From: Symbiodinium sp. CCMP2592
Taxonomy: Eukaryota; Sar; Dinophyceae; Suessiales; Symbiodiniaceae
Length of the DNA: 64,000 nt
Direction of reading: 5' to 3'
NCBI GenBank assembly: GCA_905221615.1
Contig: CAJNDT010004668.1
Coordinates: forward strand, 943,001 to 1,007,000
Shown piece by piece: positions 42,209-53,320 of this stretch. A program made the position numbers and the translations under genes. Under the pieces are notes generated by a model. The model had not been told where the DNA came from. It saw nothing but the letters and a program-made list of their open reading frames with translations, and made no database searches. Positions within the stretch are counted from its first letter, which is position 1. Each line of letters opens with the position of its first letter.

Positions 42209-43642
42209 ATGCAAGTCCTGGGTGGCTCCGTTGTGCGGGTTTGGCGTTTGGGCGTGCTACAGTACACCAGCCTTTATGGGCTGTGCTGCAAATGCCACAC
42301 AACGAGTCGTTTCAATGGTGTTAGTCGCAGCAGGCAAAGCAAAACCTTCCGAGCCCAGGTCATGGTTAGAAACATACAACATTACCTGGGCTCGTTCGAC
42401 AGCGAGATTGCCGCGGCACATGCGTATGATCACAAATTGCGAACTTTGTGCCCAGATGATGAGATCCGCTTGCAGAAGTCACTGAACTTCCCAACCATAC
42501 GGGAAGCATCTCTGTTCGTAAGTCAGCAAGAGAGGCGCCGGCAAGCTCTCCAAAAGCATTCTGAACATGCAGGCAAGGAGGAGGAGTCATTTCGTCGCTT
42601 GCAGACCCGCTTTATGGCATCGCCCCAAGCACTGACCTACGAGATTTTGCGCGTTTCTGGATCTTCGAAGGTGGATGCCATATTTCAGACACAGCATTCA
42701 GCCGCCGGGGGTACACCTTTGCAGCTCAAGTCTGCCAGTGCAAGGGGCCACCGACGGGATGCTTTCGCGTTTAGCAGGGTATGTGGATATGACGGCATGT
42801 TGGTTATCATGATCGCCCTTGACCACGATCTCATGTGGGCGGCAGAGGGCGCATGCATCGGACAGAAGACACTGCGAATAACCCTTGGTTCAGATGTGGA
42901 TCGAAGGCTGCGTGTGAACGACATCGGTGCAACTTTAGAAAAGTGCTTTCGACGGCGAGAGATCTATCCGCTTTTGTCTCTCAGAGAGGCAAAGTTCCGC
43001 TGCGGCCGGACCAACAAGGTAGAAGAACAGGCCCACTCTCTTCTGGCCATCGTCTTCGCCGGCATTGACTTTCGGCTTGAGAGGGCTGTGATGCAAGCAT
43101 CCGCAGTGGATTCCTTGCTCCTTGACGGCCGGTGCGAGCTCAAATGGCGTGTACAGGAGAAGGCATCGAACCTGTCGAAAGCAAACCGTTATGCGATTAA
43201 CCTCTGGAGGCGTGCAGGAACGTGTGGTCGCCGTGCGTATTCGGAATCGGAGTTTGATGTGCTGCTGGCGGCAATCTTGAATGATGGATGCCTGTCTGCA
43301 CTTTTCGCTTTTCCATCACATGTGCTGGCAAAGCATGGCTGGACCATGTCCAAGAGGGAAACAACCAAGAGGAGGCATGCCTGGCAACTTGAATACTTCG
43401 TGGACTTGCGCAGTTGGTCTGGAGATCCAACACTTCCTGCTTCAATACGCAGGTGTCTGCAGCACTTGATGCACAAGCTTGCGCATTCAAGCCCACCACA
43501 AACAGGTGCTTCTGCGGAGCAAAACAAAAAGGGCACCTTGTGTTCCACGCTTCTCAAGACGAGGCACGCATTTCCAGCTTGGCACAGATTGCCTGTGTGC
43601 ACAGGGAAGGGTCCTTGGAAAGGTCATGATTCCCTGAACTGA
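42209..43642 (+). CDS. AP2-domain protein with two PD-(D/E)xK-like modules
   Basis: 477 residues, intronless, ATG at 42209. Residues ~34-95 read as an AP2/ERF DNA-binding domain: RFNGVSR, FRAQVMV, YLGSFDSEIAAAHAYDHKLR and SLNFP fall in the expected order. A Cys cluster (CCKC) precedes it. Two similar blocks follow: KVDAIFQT...PLQLKSA (D156, Q172-x-K174) then a hydrophobic strand MLVIMIALDHD; and AVDSLLLDGRCELKWRVQEK (D301, E310-x-K312) then FDVLLAAILNDG. Each fits the D...(E/Q)xK pattern of the PD-(D/E)xK nuclease fold. AP2 plus nuclease is known from phage and homing-endonuclease-like proteins with HNH domains (established); the pairing here is inferred from motifs. The role could be a selfish endonuclease or a domesticated DNA-binding protein. 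It contains no GGCAGAGTGCC element, and no other gene is recognised nearby. Confidence 0.7.
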   Translation: MQVLGGSVVRVWRLGVLQYTSLYGLCCKCHTTSRFNGVSRSRQSKTFRAQVMVRNIQHYLGSFDSEIAAAHAYDHKLRTLCPDDEIRLQKSLNFPTIREASLFVSQQERRRQALQKHSEHAGKEEESFRRLQTRFMASPQALTYEILRVSGSSKVDAIFQTQHSAAGGTPLQLKSASARGHRRDAFAFSRVCGYDGMLVIMIALDHDLMWAAEGACIGQKTLRITLGSDVDRRLRVNDIGATLEKCFRRREIYPLLSLREAKFRCGRTNKVEEQAHSLLAIVFAGIDFRLERAVMQASAVDSLLLDGRCELKWRVQEKASNLSKANRYAINLWRRAGTCGRRAYSESEFDVLLAAILNDGCLSALFAFPSHVLAKHGWTMSKRETTKRRHAWQLEYFVDLRSWSGDPTLPASIRRCLQHLMHKLAHSSPPQTGASAEQNKKGTLCSTLLKTRHAFPAWHRLPVCTGKGPWKGHDSLN

Positions 43643-44431
43643 ACAGTGACCATGCTCTTTGATGGCAATAGAAGGAGGAATAAGAAGAGTTCATTGGATG
43701 GTTGACTGAAGCATGCGTCGGTTTAGGGTTTCGAGTTGTCCTGCAACAATAATAGTAGTTCAGGTGTGTTGGGGAGATGAGAGGCAGTTTGCTTTCGACT
43801 GTTTTGTCATTGCCGAGGCTTCTTGGTTCTGGATGTGTCCCTAGCACGTCAACCCACCTCCGACTTGGGCCTTTATGTGCCTTTGCTCGTGAAGGTCAGG
43901 CAAGCAGCGCGGAAGGGGTGCTTCGGCAATGGCTGCAAGTAGCCAGCAGTTGAATGTCTTTTTCAGTTTTCAGCATTGGGCTTTCTGGCAGAGATGCTCT
44001 GCTGGAACCTCTGGTAAGCCCTAGAGCCCTAGAGACCACCATCTGTTGTACTGGGAGGGTGGGAGGGAGGAATGGCCTCTGAAGGCTAAGAAGGACTGGG
44101 GGTGTTGCAACAAAAGCAGGACTTCAAACCAAACACGCCAAGACAGCCTTGCGAACGTGCGCCTGTCCAAGCAGTGTCGGCCTCCAACAACGGCGAGATT
44201 CTGAGCGCATTTGTTTGGGGTGCTGGGTAATAACTTTGCATCACGGTGCCTGCGATGAGGTATGTGTCTCCAAGTCTTTGCCGGCCGAGTCGCAGACAAG
44301 CTTCGAGTGTATGTTGCCTGGACGCAGTCAGGCCAAGCCACAGGTGCTGTTTCGATGTTTGGTCCGATACATTGAGAGCCTTCTCATTTTTGAAACCGTG
44401 GATTGAGTAGCGCGCTGTGGAGCCGTTGGAC

Positions 44432-44530
44432 AAACCCAAAGGGTCCAAGTATCATTATATGGTATATACCTAGACCCCCCAAAATACCCTATAAGTATAT
44501 ACCATAAGGATACTTGGGCCCTTTGGACAA
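44432..44530. mobile_element. MITE-like palindrome, TACCCARAGRGYCC group
   Basis: AACCCAAAGGGTCCAAGTAT at the left and its inverse ATACTTGGGCCCTTTGG at the right; arms about 30 bp, and the inner TATGGTATATAC is also inverted. Confidence 0.75.
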
Positions 44531-44683
44531 AGGTCTCCTATATCCTCTGCGAGCTCCGGATGGCGATGTCGCATTTTGACCCACAAGTCGCTGGGCAGGA
44601 GTTTTTTTTTGTCAAAGCGCCACTGAGTTAGGAAGTCCTGGGCATGCTGACCCGGAGCTGCCAGTGCTCGGCCAATATTACAT

Positions 44684-44716
<33 letters not shown>

Positions 44717-45456
44717 TATTGTATTATATTATATTATGTATGTATATGTATAGGTGCTGGGATGGTCGGCGTGTGCAGTGTGAGCAGGTGGTCACGCCAG
44801 AGCTCACAAGTCGCTTTCTGGATAGGCTGTGGCGGCGCCGCCAATTCCGAATCTCGCATGCAAAGCAGCATGTACATGTGACTGTAAACATGAACAATGA
44901 AGAACAGGAGACAGGGTGTGCCGGCAAGAAGCGCTTATTCTACGGGCATGCAGAGACCGACTGAAACCCAACTACTCTGAGGAGTCTGGGCCGTTGAGCC
45001 ATGCATCTGGGGTTGTCTTCGAGCCTTTACCAGGTGCTGCGGAGGTGCGCGGGTAGCTTTATAGTAATTTATGACCACTGTGCATCGACCTTTCCCCGTC
45101 ATGACTTGTTTAGACTCTACCCGTGATTTCTGGATCGTTCCCATATACCATGGAAACCGCAAGAGGCTCAATTAAGGCAATGGCCGATGATGGTCATCAG
45201 TTTCGGTGTGCTGAGATTGTTCGTGATCGTTCAAATTCAAGCAATGGTCATCGTGTCCGGGTATTTGGCAGTGAGTCCCAGATGCAAGGCATGCTACGTG
45301 TATCATCTACACCAGGGCAAGGTTTCACCTGAACCGCAGAAATCACGACCGCAGCCAGATCTCCCAAGCTGCAGTCCTTGTGAAAGGTCGCAGAAGATCT
45401 GACCTTCACAGCCGACTTGGCCTTTGAACTCGAGTCTGCGTCTCCTGGCGTGCACA

Positions 45457-45571
45457 TAGTGGTGAGGGACAAAATCTTGCATTTCCCATTATAAGGAAGA
45501 TACCATAATTTCCATAGTTTAGAGTCCTTAGGGTCATGCAAGATTTTGTCCATCAGCAGTAGTGGTGAGGG
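45457..45571. mobile_element. inverted-repeat element flanked by a 12-bp direct repeat
   Basis: GGACAAAATCTTGCAT (45467-45482) and its perfect inverse (45536-45551) frame an 85-bp element. TAGTGGTGAGGG occurs directly on both sides (45457-45468 and 45560-45571), as a target-site duplication might. Confidence 0.65.
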
Positions 45572-46794
45572 CCAGATCCAACTAGTGAATCCGCGTCGTT
45601 TGGTAGGCAACCTACAACACCTTGCAGGACCTTGCCCGAGGGCTTGGACGTCGCTCACTCCGTGTTCTACACGGCCTACCAGGACCCGGCAACAGACAAG
45701 ACGAAGCATTCCTTAGCTGGGGTCGTGAATTTTCTTATAGTGTCAAAAAGTTATGGGCGCCACAGGACATTGATGGACAACTGCTCTCTGATGCCGGGTC
45801 GGCGGGCTTCGGCGGGCGGAACTTGGAGCTCACGTGCCCATGGCTCAAGATATGACCTCGTCGAAGGCGCTGTTCTTTGTATGGAGTTGTTGTGATATGT
45901 GCAAGAGGTTGTGGCGATCGAATCAGTGCCAACTGCCCACAAGTAGAGCCAACAGTCTCTGCGGCTTCGTCGCGTGCTGTTGCAGAGTCGGCGGAGCTGA
46001 ACATCACCGTGCATGGCGTTCGGCAACACATGGTGATGGTCGTGCCATGGCATGCTGCCCAGGTATGCAGAGGTGGAGTTTGCCCCTTTCTGTGCCCTTC
46101 TGCAGAGAGTCGCCCAACCTCAGCCAGGACGGAGTGTCCATGCGAGCTGCCAGTTTTTAGCTTCAGCTTCAGCTAAACGAAGCCTTCAACATTTGGACGT
46201 GTTCAGGCCTCTTGCGACTCTTACGAACCGAAGCCGCTGGCCCCGGCTTGAATCCAAGTGCAAACCAAGAGTAGTTTTAAAGCCACAAACCCTGCCCGGT
46301 GTCATACGAGAGCCTCCTTGTACTTCCGGTATCTTACGGTGATTGAGACCTATTGTACCCAAGGTTCGAAGCCCGAAACATCCCGAAACCATAAGTAACC
46401 AAACCCTGAACGTCCTGAACCCCAAACCATTCACGGTTTTTGGGCTTAAGGACAATAAGCCCCGAGTCAAAAAAACAACCCTAAATCATATGCATTGCCT
46501 TGCGAGTGCGATCGGCAGAGCCCCAAGTAGATCCGAAACCATTTCCAGCAGAAGAGCCTTTGTTGAGCTTTATAAACCCCATGAGTGCCAAAAAAAACCT
46601 AAATATCCCAACCTCACTCACTCACTCACTCGCGATGCGGTCCCAAGGGTCCAGAGCGAAAACCTAGCGTGCACTCCCAAAAACTGGACTTGCTGTATCC
46701 CAACCTCCCTAAATCCCAGAACCCTAAACTCCCTGAGCCGCCAAAGCCCCAAACTCCTTGAACCTCCAAAGCCCCAAACTATTTCAAACAGAGG

Positions 46795-46904
46795 TGCAGG
46801 GGACTTAGTATGTAGGTTATAGGCGGAGTCATAAGTGCCCTAAATGGAGTTACCCAATCAATATAACCCTGCGTATAACCGAGTTACTCAGTCCCCTGGG
46901 CCTC
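46795..46904. mobile_element. MITE-like element, CAGGCCCAGGGGACTTAGTAA family (copy 2)
   Basis: GCAGGGGACTTAGTATGTAG at the left, inverse GAGTTACTCAGTCCCCTGGG at the right. Interior TGGAGTTACCCAA is shared with 38637-38777. A partial third copy starts at 54805 (GGGGGACTTAGTAAGTAGG). Confidence 0.7.
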
Positions 46905-47321
46905 CAAGTAGATGAGGAGAATAAGCAAAACCTTATTTTAGAGTCCACACCCTTCTAAATTCCTATAAACACTAAACCCCCACACCTACTTGAGACCCTT
47001 TGGAGAGCAGCTGTGGTATTCCTTGGCATATCTATCTATCTATCTATCTATAGATTTATATAAATATGTATATACATACATGTTTTTGCAGATCCCTAGA
47101 CTCTCAAACTCTAAACCCTAAGTGCCTTCCCTGTGCGAGCGTGAGCGTCGAAACCCAAAACCCCAGACGCCTACTTCAGACCTTTAGGAGGGAAAAAAGA
47201 CCCCTACTTCAAACCTTTAGGAGAGACCTTTCTTGACCTGGGCAGCGGCACGGGTCGAGCCCTGCTGGCCGCAGCCCTCGGCTTCCCGAGCCTCCGTTGC
47301 TGCCGAGGCACAGGGGTGCCT

Positions 47322-47435
47322 TACCCAAAGGGTCCTATGTACCGATATAGTAGAATGTAGGGTTTCCATATTAGGAATTACTATCATGACTTAGGGAAGT
47401 ATCCCCCATACCAGTACATAGGACCCTTTGGGTTA
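47322..47435. mobile_element. MITE-like palindrome, TACCCARAGRGYCC group
   Basis: TACCCAAAGGGTCCTATGTA at the left and its perfect inverse at the right; 114 bp. Confidence 0.75.
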
Positions 47436-48039
47436 ATGCTTTGTTTGTCTTTTTGGGTTTGGGTTTAATGGTTTTGTTTGCCGGGGGAGGGGGGGATGAT
47501 GTTCAATGTTGTTTGGGTGCTTTAGGGGTTTGATGGACCTTGCATTTAAAATCTAGGCTTATTTGTCTCTTGGACACTACAGTGTTCACGTTGCTGTCGG
47601 CATGTTACCGCTCAGTGGTGCTGCTGCTGGGGCAGTGTGAAGCTGAACTCTCGTAACCACCCATAAACGCGAGTTTTGCTGTGTTGGTTGTTTTCATAGG
47701 TTGGTCGCAGGTTGCTTCGTTCGAATGCTTTTAGGCAAACATTGAAGAGTATGTAATTCCCACTGTTCCTCGATGCATCACATCTGAAGCTTAATTTCAC
47801 AAGCAAAACGATAATGTCCCCTTCAAGTCCTTTAATACAGCTTAAGACTATTATCATATGCCTAAAAACCCATACTCCCCTGATATTTATCGAGGCTACG
47901 AGCTACTTGAACCGCTCCACGCCGCTGCAGAGCGCGCGGCGGCGAGCGCGGGGAGCCTGGCAAGTGGGCCACACGGCCGCAACGGAAGGGTTTGGTGCTT
48001 TCGGGTTTCAGGGCTCGGCTCTACCTTGTGGTATACCAC

Positions 48040-48132
48040 GGTTTAGGGTTTAGGGTTTTGGGTTTTGGGTTTTGGGTTTAGGGTTTAGGGTTTTGGGTTT
48101 AGGGTTTTGGGTTTAGGGTTTTGGGTTTAGGG
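48040..48132. repeat. interstitial telomere-like tract
   Basis: Repeated TTTAGGG and TTTTGGG units over about 95 bp. Confidence 0.9.
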
Positions 48133-48625
48133 GGTACCACATCGACGAAATGACGAGCTGCAGGGACACGGCTTACAGTGGGTTTGAAGTGTATTCTCTG
48201 TTCCTGTTTCGCCAAACTGTCATGGACCGCTTTTTGTTCCGAGAGATCCAATCACAAGCACAAAGGTTTCAGGAATCTTGTTTCAGAGGGTCAGAATTTG
48301 CGGAACTTCGTAGGCCACGGGCTGAAGAGGACTCGACAGGGTGTTCGTTCTGAATAGATTGAGAAGTTTTGGAGCAGGCTTGCAGTCTTTCGGAGTTTGG
48401 TTTGAGTTTGGTATGGATCATCATGCAAGACTAGATTACTGTACTGGTTTGTACCATACAATACTATAACATAATAGATTCGCTAGACCGCTGGACTGTA
48501 TTATACTGCACTCTACTATACTATACTGTATGGTTATGCTGGAACATGAAATCCAATTGCTGTACCGACAGACATCCTACTCGTAACATCCACTGCATCG
48601 AGGCACGGACATCTCTTGCCGCATT

Positions 48626-48738
48626 GCCCAGAGACTCCAAGATCCCTTAATAAAGGGAGTAGCCTTACATTATAGTAGGATACCAACTATGATCTAAAGA
48701 ATATTCCGTAATTCAGGGGAAAATTGAGTCTCTGGGTT
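48626..48738. mobile_element. MITE-like palindrome, TACCCARAGRGYCC group (diverged)
   Basis: GCCCAGAGACTC at the left and its inverse GAGTCTCTGGGT at the right; the interior has diverged. Confidence 0.6.
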
Positions 48739-49074
48739 CACCTTTGTCGAGGCAGCTGGCCCCGGTGGACCTTCGCATGCAGAGCTTCCTGGGCTCAGAT
48801 GTTGCGTGGGAGGAGGAGTCTATCTTCACAAACTTATAAGTTTCCCCTGAAATGACCGTGGGAGGCCAATCTTACGATTAGTAGTTAAGTAAGTTTAGGT
48901 GTTCATTAGTTGTGTGACGATGCTACGGAAGTCCGATCGTTCTCCCTGAGCCCTGGAGGAGGATGTAGATATCGTTTGGGTCGCTTCACTGTGTTTGCGG
49001 CTGCTTGGCTGCAACGGAGCTAGCCGTCCAGCAAATAACAATCGTGAGCAAAACGGTCCTCTGATTGTCCTAGC

Positions 49075-49142
49075 GGTCCCCATATTGAGAATTCTATAAG
49101 ATAATATAATCCCAAAAAGGGACTACCCTGGGGCCTATGGGC
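49075..49142. mobile_element. truncated MITE-like element
   Basis: The right end CTGGGGCCTATGGG and interior AGAATTCTATAAG match the elements at 55049 and 62057, but the left end is shortened. Confidence 0.45.
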
Positions 49143-50920
49143 ACCGTGATAGTAGGCTTCGGCAGAGAGTCCACTAGATCGCCGACGTGGGGTCTGACTT
49201 TCGGGCTTTCAGGTTGAATTTTTTTGGGGCCGACTGAGCCCTAAACCAACTCAAACCCTACAGTCTCGTCCGGTTTTGAAGGGGGGTATTCAAAAGATTA
49301 ATGAGGTGTCCTCGGTGTTCCTAGGGACAGCTATTGTTGTTACAGTGAACCCAGCAAGTTGGAACATGGATTTAGGATGAGTAATGCTGGGATTGCTCAG
49401 ATTTTGTTTTGAGGGCATTAGGATAATGATATTCCAAGTTTTCAACCCTAAACCCTAAACCCCTAAACCCTAAACCCAGTTCAGGATCCACTCCCAAATG
49501 GGGCTGAAGCTCCCCGATCGCCCTAAGGCCCGAGACGCTGGCAGAAGTCCGCGCCCGCGCTACGCGCCTGCGGCCGGGTGCCAGGATTCTGCTCGGCCCT
49601 GAGAGGACCATCCGATGTTTACAGAATGTTAGGGTTTAGGGATGTTAGGATGACCGTTGCGGTCGTAGTGATTTCTCACATTCTGAGACTCTTTACGTAA
49701 TTAGTTGATATTAGTTGTCAAGTAGGAGATGCAGCACACCTGTGTATTCGTTAGCCGCTAGTGTATGTGCATGCCAACATGACATGTGTTTGTGTATATT
49801 TGTATAGTATGTCATAGAAATTGTTGCATCTTGTGGCATGTCAGCCCCGTAGGCATGCATGTAGATTCAATTCTCAGACATGTTAACGTAGCCGTGGGTA
49901 TACATATATTGCCTAGGTATATGTAGACACGGAGGATCCCGAGCTGAGGTACACGGGTTCAAAGGTGTAGGGTGGAGGTGCATGCATGCGTGCATACATG
50001 CACGTAAGCATGCATGCAATGGAATGGATCATATAACTTTGGTGTAGCGCCGGGTATGGTAATGTAATGAAATGCATGTAACTTAAGGTTGTGTCTTATT
50101 TTGTATTTTAATGGCATACCCCTCTTTACATTGTTCATCCATACACATGCGCACACTGCTAGAGTCAGCCAAGAGTGCTTACACATAGCTGTATAAATTG
50201 GTTCTACAACATTGGACAGCAGAGACTTCGAGTTCGTCTGGGGCAGAATTGAAGCTCTATAGCCCAATGCCCGAAACACGCTAAACGCTTGCCTAACCCC
50301 CAACATCCCAGTACCCTAAACCATCCCCAGAGACCTCGTCAGGCTTGTCCGAGTTGCGAGAGCGTAAACCATCCTGAACCTCAAAAGCCCAAAACCCTTA
50401 AAACAAAAATGAGACCCCTTCATAAACCTCAAAGCCCAGAACCCTAAAGTCAAGAACACTAAGAAGCCTGAAGCCCTCTAAACACAACAACTTCCTGAGC
50501 CTCATAAACCCCAGAAGTCCTAAGAACCATGGACCCTCACTTCGCGGAAGCCGCGCCGGGCTTCGAGCAGATCCTGGTCGACGGTGACTTGCTGGATTTC
50601 TGCTTAGGGTTTAGGGTTCACGGTTTAGGGTTCAGGGAGTTTTTGGGTTCAGGATCTAGAATTTCGGGTTTGGGGTTCAGGGTTTGGGGCAGTTAGAATA
50701 TAGGGCTTACAGTGCAGCAGTGCAGCAGCAGCAGCAGTTCTATGGGGTTTCAGGCTTTATTCAGTGTTCAGAAGATTTTCCAGATGGGATTCTTATGATA
50801 TGGTGATAAGCTTAGAACTATTGGTTTCAAACGGATTACAATATGGCTTTTGGTTTGGAGTTTCATTTCTTGCAGGATCAGGGTTCCGGGTTTAGTATTC
50901 AGGATTTGGAGAGTGGGGTT

Positions 50921-51019
50921 TACCCAGAGGCCCCATAGTACAGTAGTTCCTTGTTGGGATAACCTCCAAAGATTCTATATATGAACCACCAAAGGGAACT
51001 ACTTTGGGGCTTTAGGGTA
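50921..51019. mobile_element. MITE-like palindrome, GGCCCCATAGTAGTTCC subgroup
   Basis: TACCCAGAGGCCCCATAGTA at the left, inverse ACTTTGGGGCTTTAGGGTA at the right, inner ATTCTATATATGAACC. Very similar to 55049 and 62057. Confidence 0.8.
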
Positions 51020-51395
51020 GGGTTTTGGAGCGCCAATAGCAGCTCAATGGGCTTCAGGCTTTATGCGGTAACCAGAAGGTCTATCAGATGGGATTCTTGT
51101 GAGAAGGATAGAATTAGTCGTTTCAACTGGCTTTGTGTCTTTGGGTTTCATTTTGTTGTAAGGCTGTCAGGTTTGATTTTTGATTCATGGCCATAGGCGC
51201 GAACTAACGCCTGCTCCTGCACCAAACCGGCAAGCATCCACCCAAAGCGCACACAGGCAAGCTTACTCCCACATGCATCTCCGAACCCTTTGCTATAAAA
51301 TGCTCAAGAAGGTGATTGAGAGGATGTTGCCGTTACGCAATCCTCGTGATTTTTCCGCGTAATGCATATCAACCTGGCAGTATGTACATACCATC

Positions 51396-51457
51396 TACCC
51401 ATAGACTCCATAGTTGCTTTTGGGGATTCAAAAGCAACTACTATGGAGCCTAAGGGT
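51396..51457. mobile_element. short MITE-like palindrome of the same group
   Basis: TACCCATAGACTCCATAGTTG and its inverse CAACTACTATGGAGCCTAAGGGTA (15 nt of tight match) with a minimal centre; 62 bp, so probably an internal deletion form. Confidence 0.65.
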
Positions 51458-53241
51458 AAAGCAAAGTCCAACCGAGGTGCCACGCGGATCCCAGTGGAAA
51501 TGAGTTTCGGAGAGGCGACTGTCTACGCCGTGCGCCGCGTGTGACATCGGAAATAGACTGCTGCTTAGGGAAAGCTGCTGGTAGCCCGCAACTATGGGCT
51601 CGGAAGTGGTGCAACTTAGGTATTCTCTAGACGAGTCGGATGATAAGCTGATAAACCAGGATTGTCTTAGCTACAATCCTGTTACATGCTGGCCCCAGAC
51701 CGTACATAAACACAGATGAGAGCTTTAAGGCTTCTGTCCTGGGTCCGGACAGTATCTATAGACTCAAACACCCGAGTCTCTCCCTTAATCTATGTCATCA
51801 GGGCTAATGCAAAGAGTTGCCTATCAGCTGCCACCTGAGGCCCGGTGACGTCTCCAGGCAAAAGTCGCCTGAGTCCACTCCGTCTCCATCACCCGCCGCG
51901 AAATCCGCTGGGGTCCCGGCTTTGTTACTGTCTGTCTCTGTGTGTGTGTGTGTTTGTTGCGCCTTTTTGGTGTGTGTGTGCGCATGTATCTGTTTGTTTG
52001 CCTGTTTGCCTGTTTGTTGGTCTGTCTGCCTTTGTTTGCAATGTTATTGAGGTGGCTGTGTGTTGTTAGTCTTTGTCGTGATTGCCACTCAGACGCAGGT
52101 ACTGTAGTGATACCATCTTACTTCATGTTGTGGTTGCATGAACACCGTTCTTGTCAATGAGTTTGTTGATCATTGTCATTGTTAGTCTCATCATCCTCGT
52201 CGTGGTCATTGTGTTGCCGCTGCCTCTGCAGTGGTTGTTGTGGTCATGGTGGTTCTTGTTGTTGTCGCGGGTGTTTTGTTCGAGAAGATGTCATCCGTCG
52301 CAATGCTTTTGTCAGCATACGTCTGTGTGCAACTTCGCAGACTTCTGTGTATTCGCTGACCCCGCAGGGGATCCCTCACTATCAGGCAACCTAAGAGTAA
52401 GCAAGATACCCAGAGTTCTAGACTCCCCTTGCTCAGTCGTTCAAACTCATAGGTCGGAGCATCAGAATCAACCCCCAGCTTCTGCACAAAGAGGTTTCTC
52501 TTAATGGCAGGCACTTGTTGTCTCGTTATGGTCAGGGTAAGGATCCTACCCAAGACCTAAACCCGGAACGTCTTGAACCCTGAAGCCTCTGCAGAGCATG
52601 TAGCCGAACTGGGAGAAACGGAAAACCAGTCCAAAGCCACTCCAAGCTCACTGCATGTCTATATGGTAGTGATCGTCGTCACACTGTGAGGTGGCGACGG
52701 CTCCCGCTGGAAAGTGCCCGGTGTTTGGACAGTCTGGATGAGACTTCGAAGCTTAATGGGGCAACGTTCTCGCAACATTTATAGCACTGATTGGTCTTCA
52801 GAGATGCTACAAGTGCCTTGGGGAAACATGTATAATTAATATCTTCCTGTCGTGTCTGCGAAGCTCAAGAAGTGTATGCAGCTGATCTGCAGGTACTTGC
52901 CTGACTCCCAGCTGTCGCCTGGGCCCTGTCGACCTCTCTCAGATATGTACTAGCACGGACTGATTTTAGAATGTCGAGTCTTGGCATCGCCCTCCACCCT
53001 ATAAACCCCTAAACCCTATAAACCATAGACATAGACCTCCATTGCAATGCCAGAGGGAAAAAACCCTAACAAAAACCCTAACCCTGAGGTTTCTTGTTGA
53101 CTCCGCGGAGGCAGCATGGAATATGACCTGTCGCGTAGGTTGCGGAGGCATCGAAGGCCAGAGGCCGGAGTGACGGAGACATGCTCCCGTTGAAAACCTT
53201 TGTAAATACAAATATGCGTATACATGCAATATCATGTAATT

Positions 53242-53243
<2 letters not shown>

Positions 53244-53298
<55 letters not shown>

Positions 53299-53320
53299 TA
53301 TGTATATGTATGTATACATA
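53244..53320. repeat. (TA)n microsatellite
   Basis: Nearly pure TA for about 75 bp, with TGTA interruptions at the end. Confidence 0.95.

Noticed and set aside
45622-46342. Several overlapping 77-108-codon frames
   Set aside because: Both strands are open over the same interval with no domain or codon signal to choose between them.
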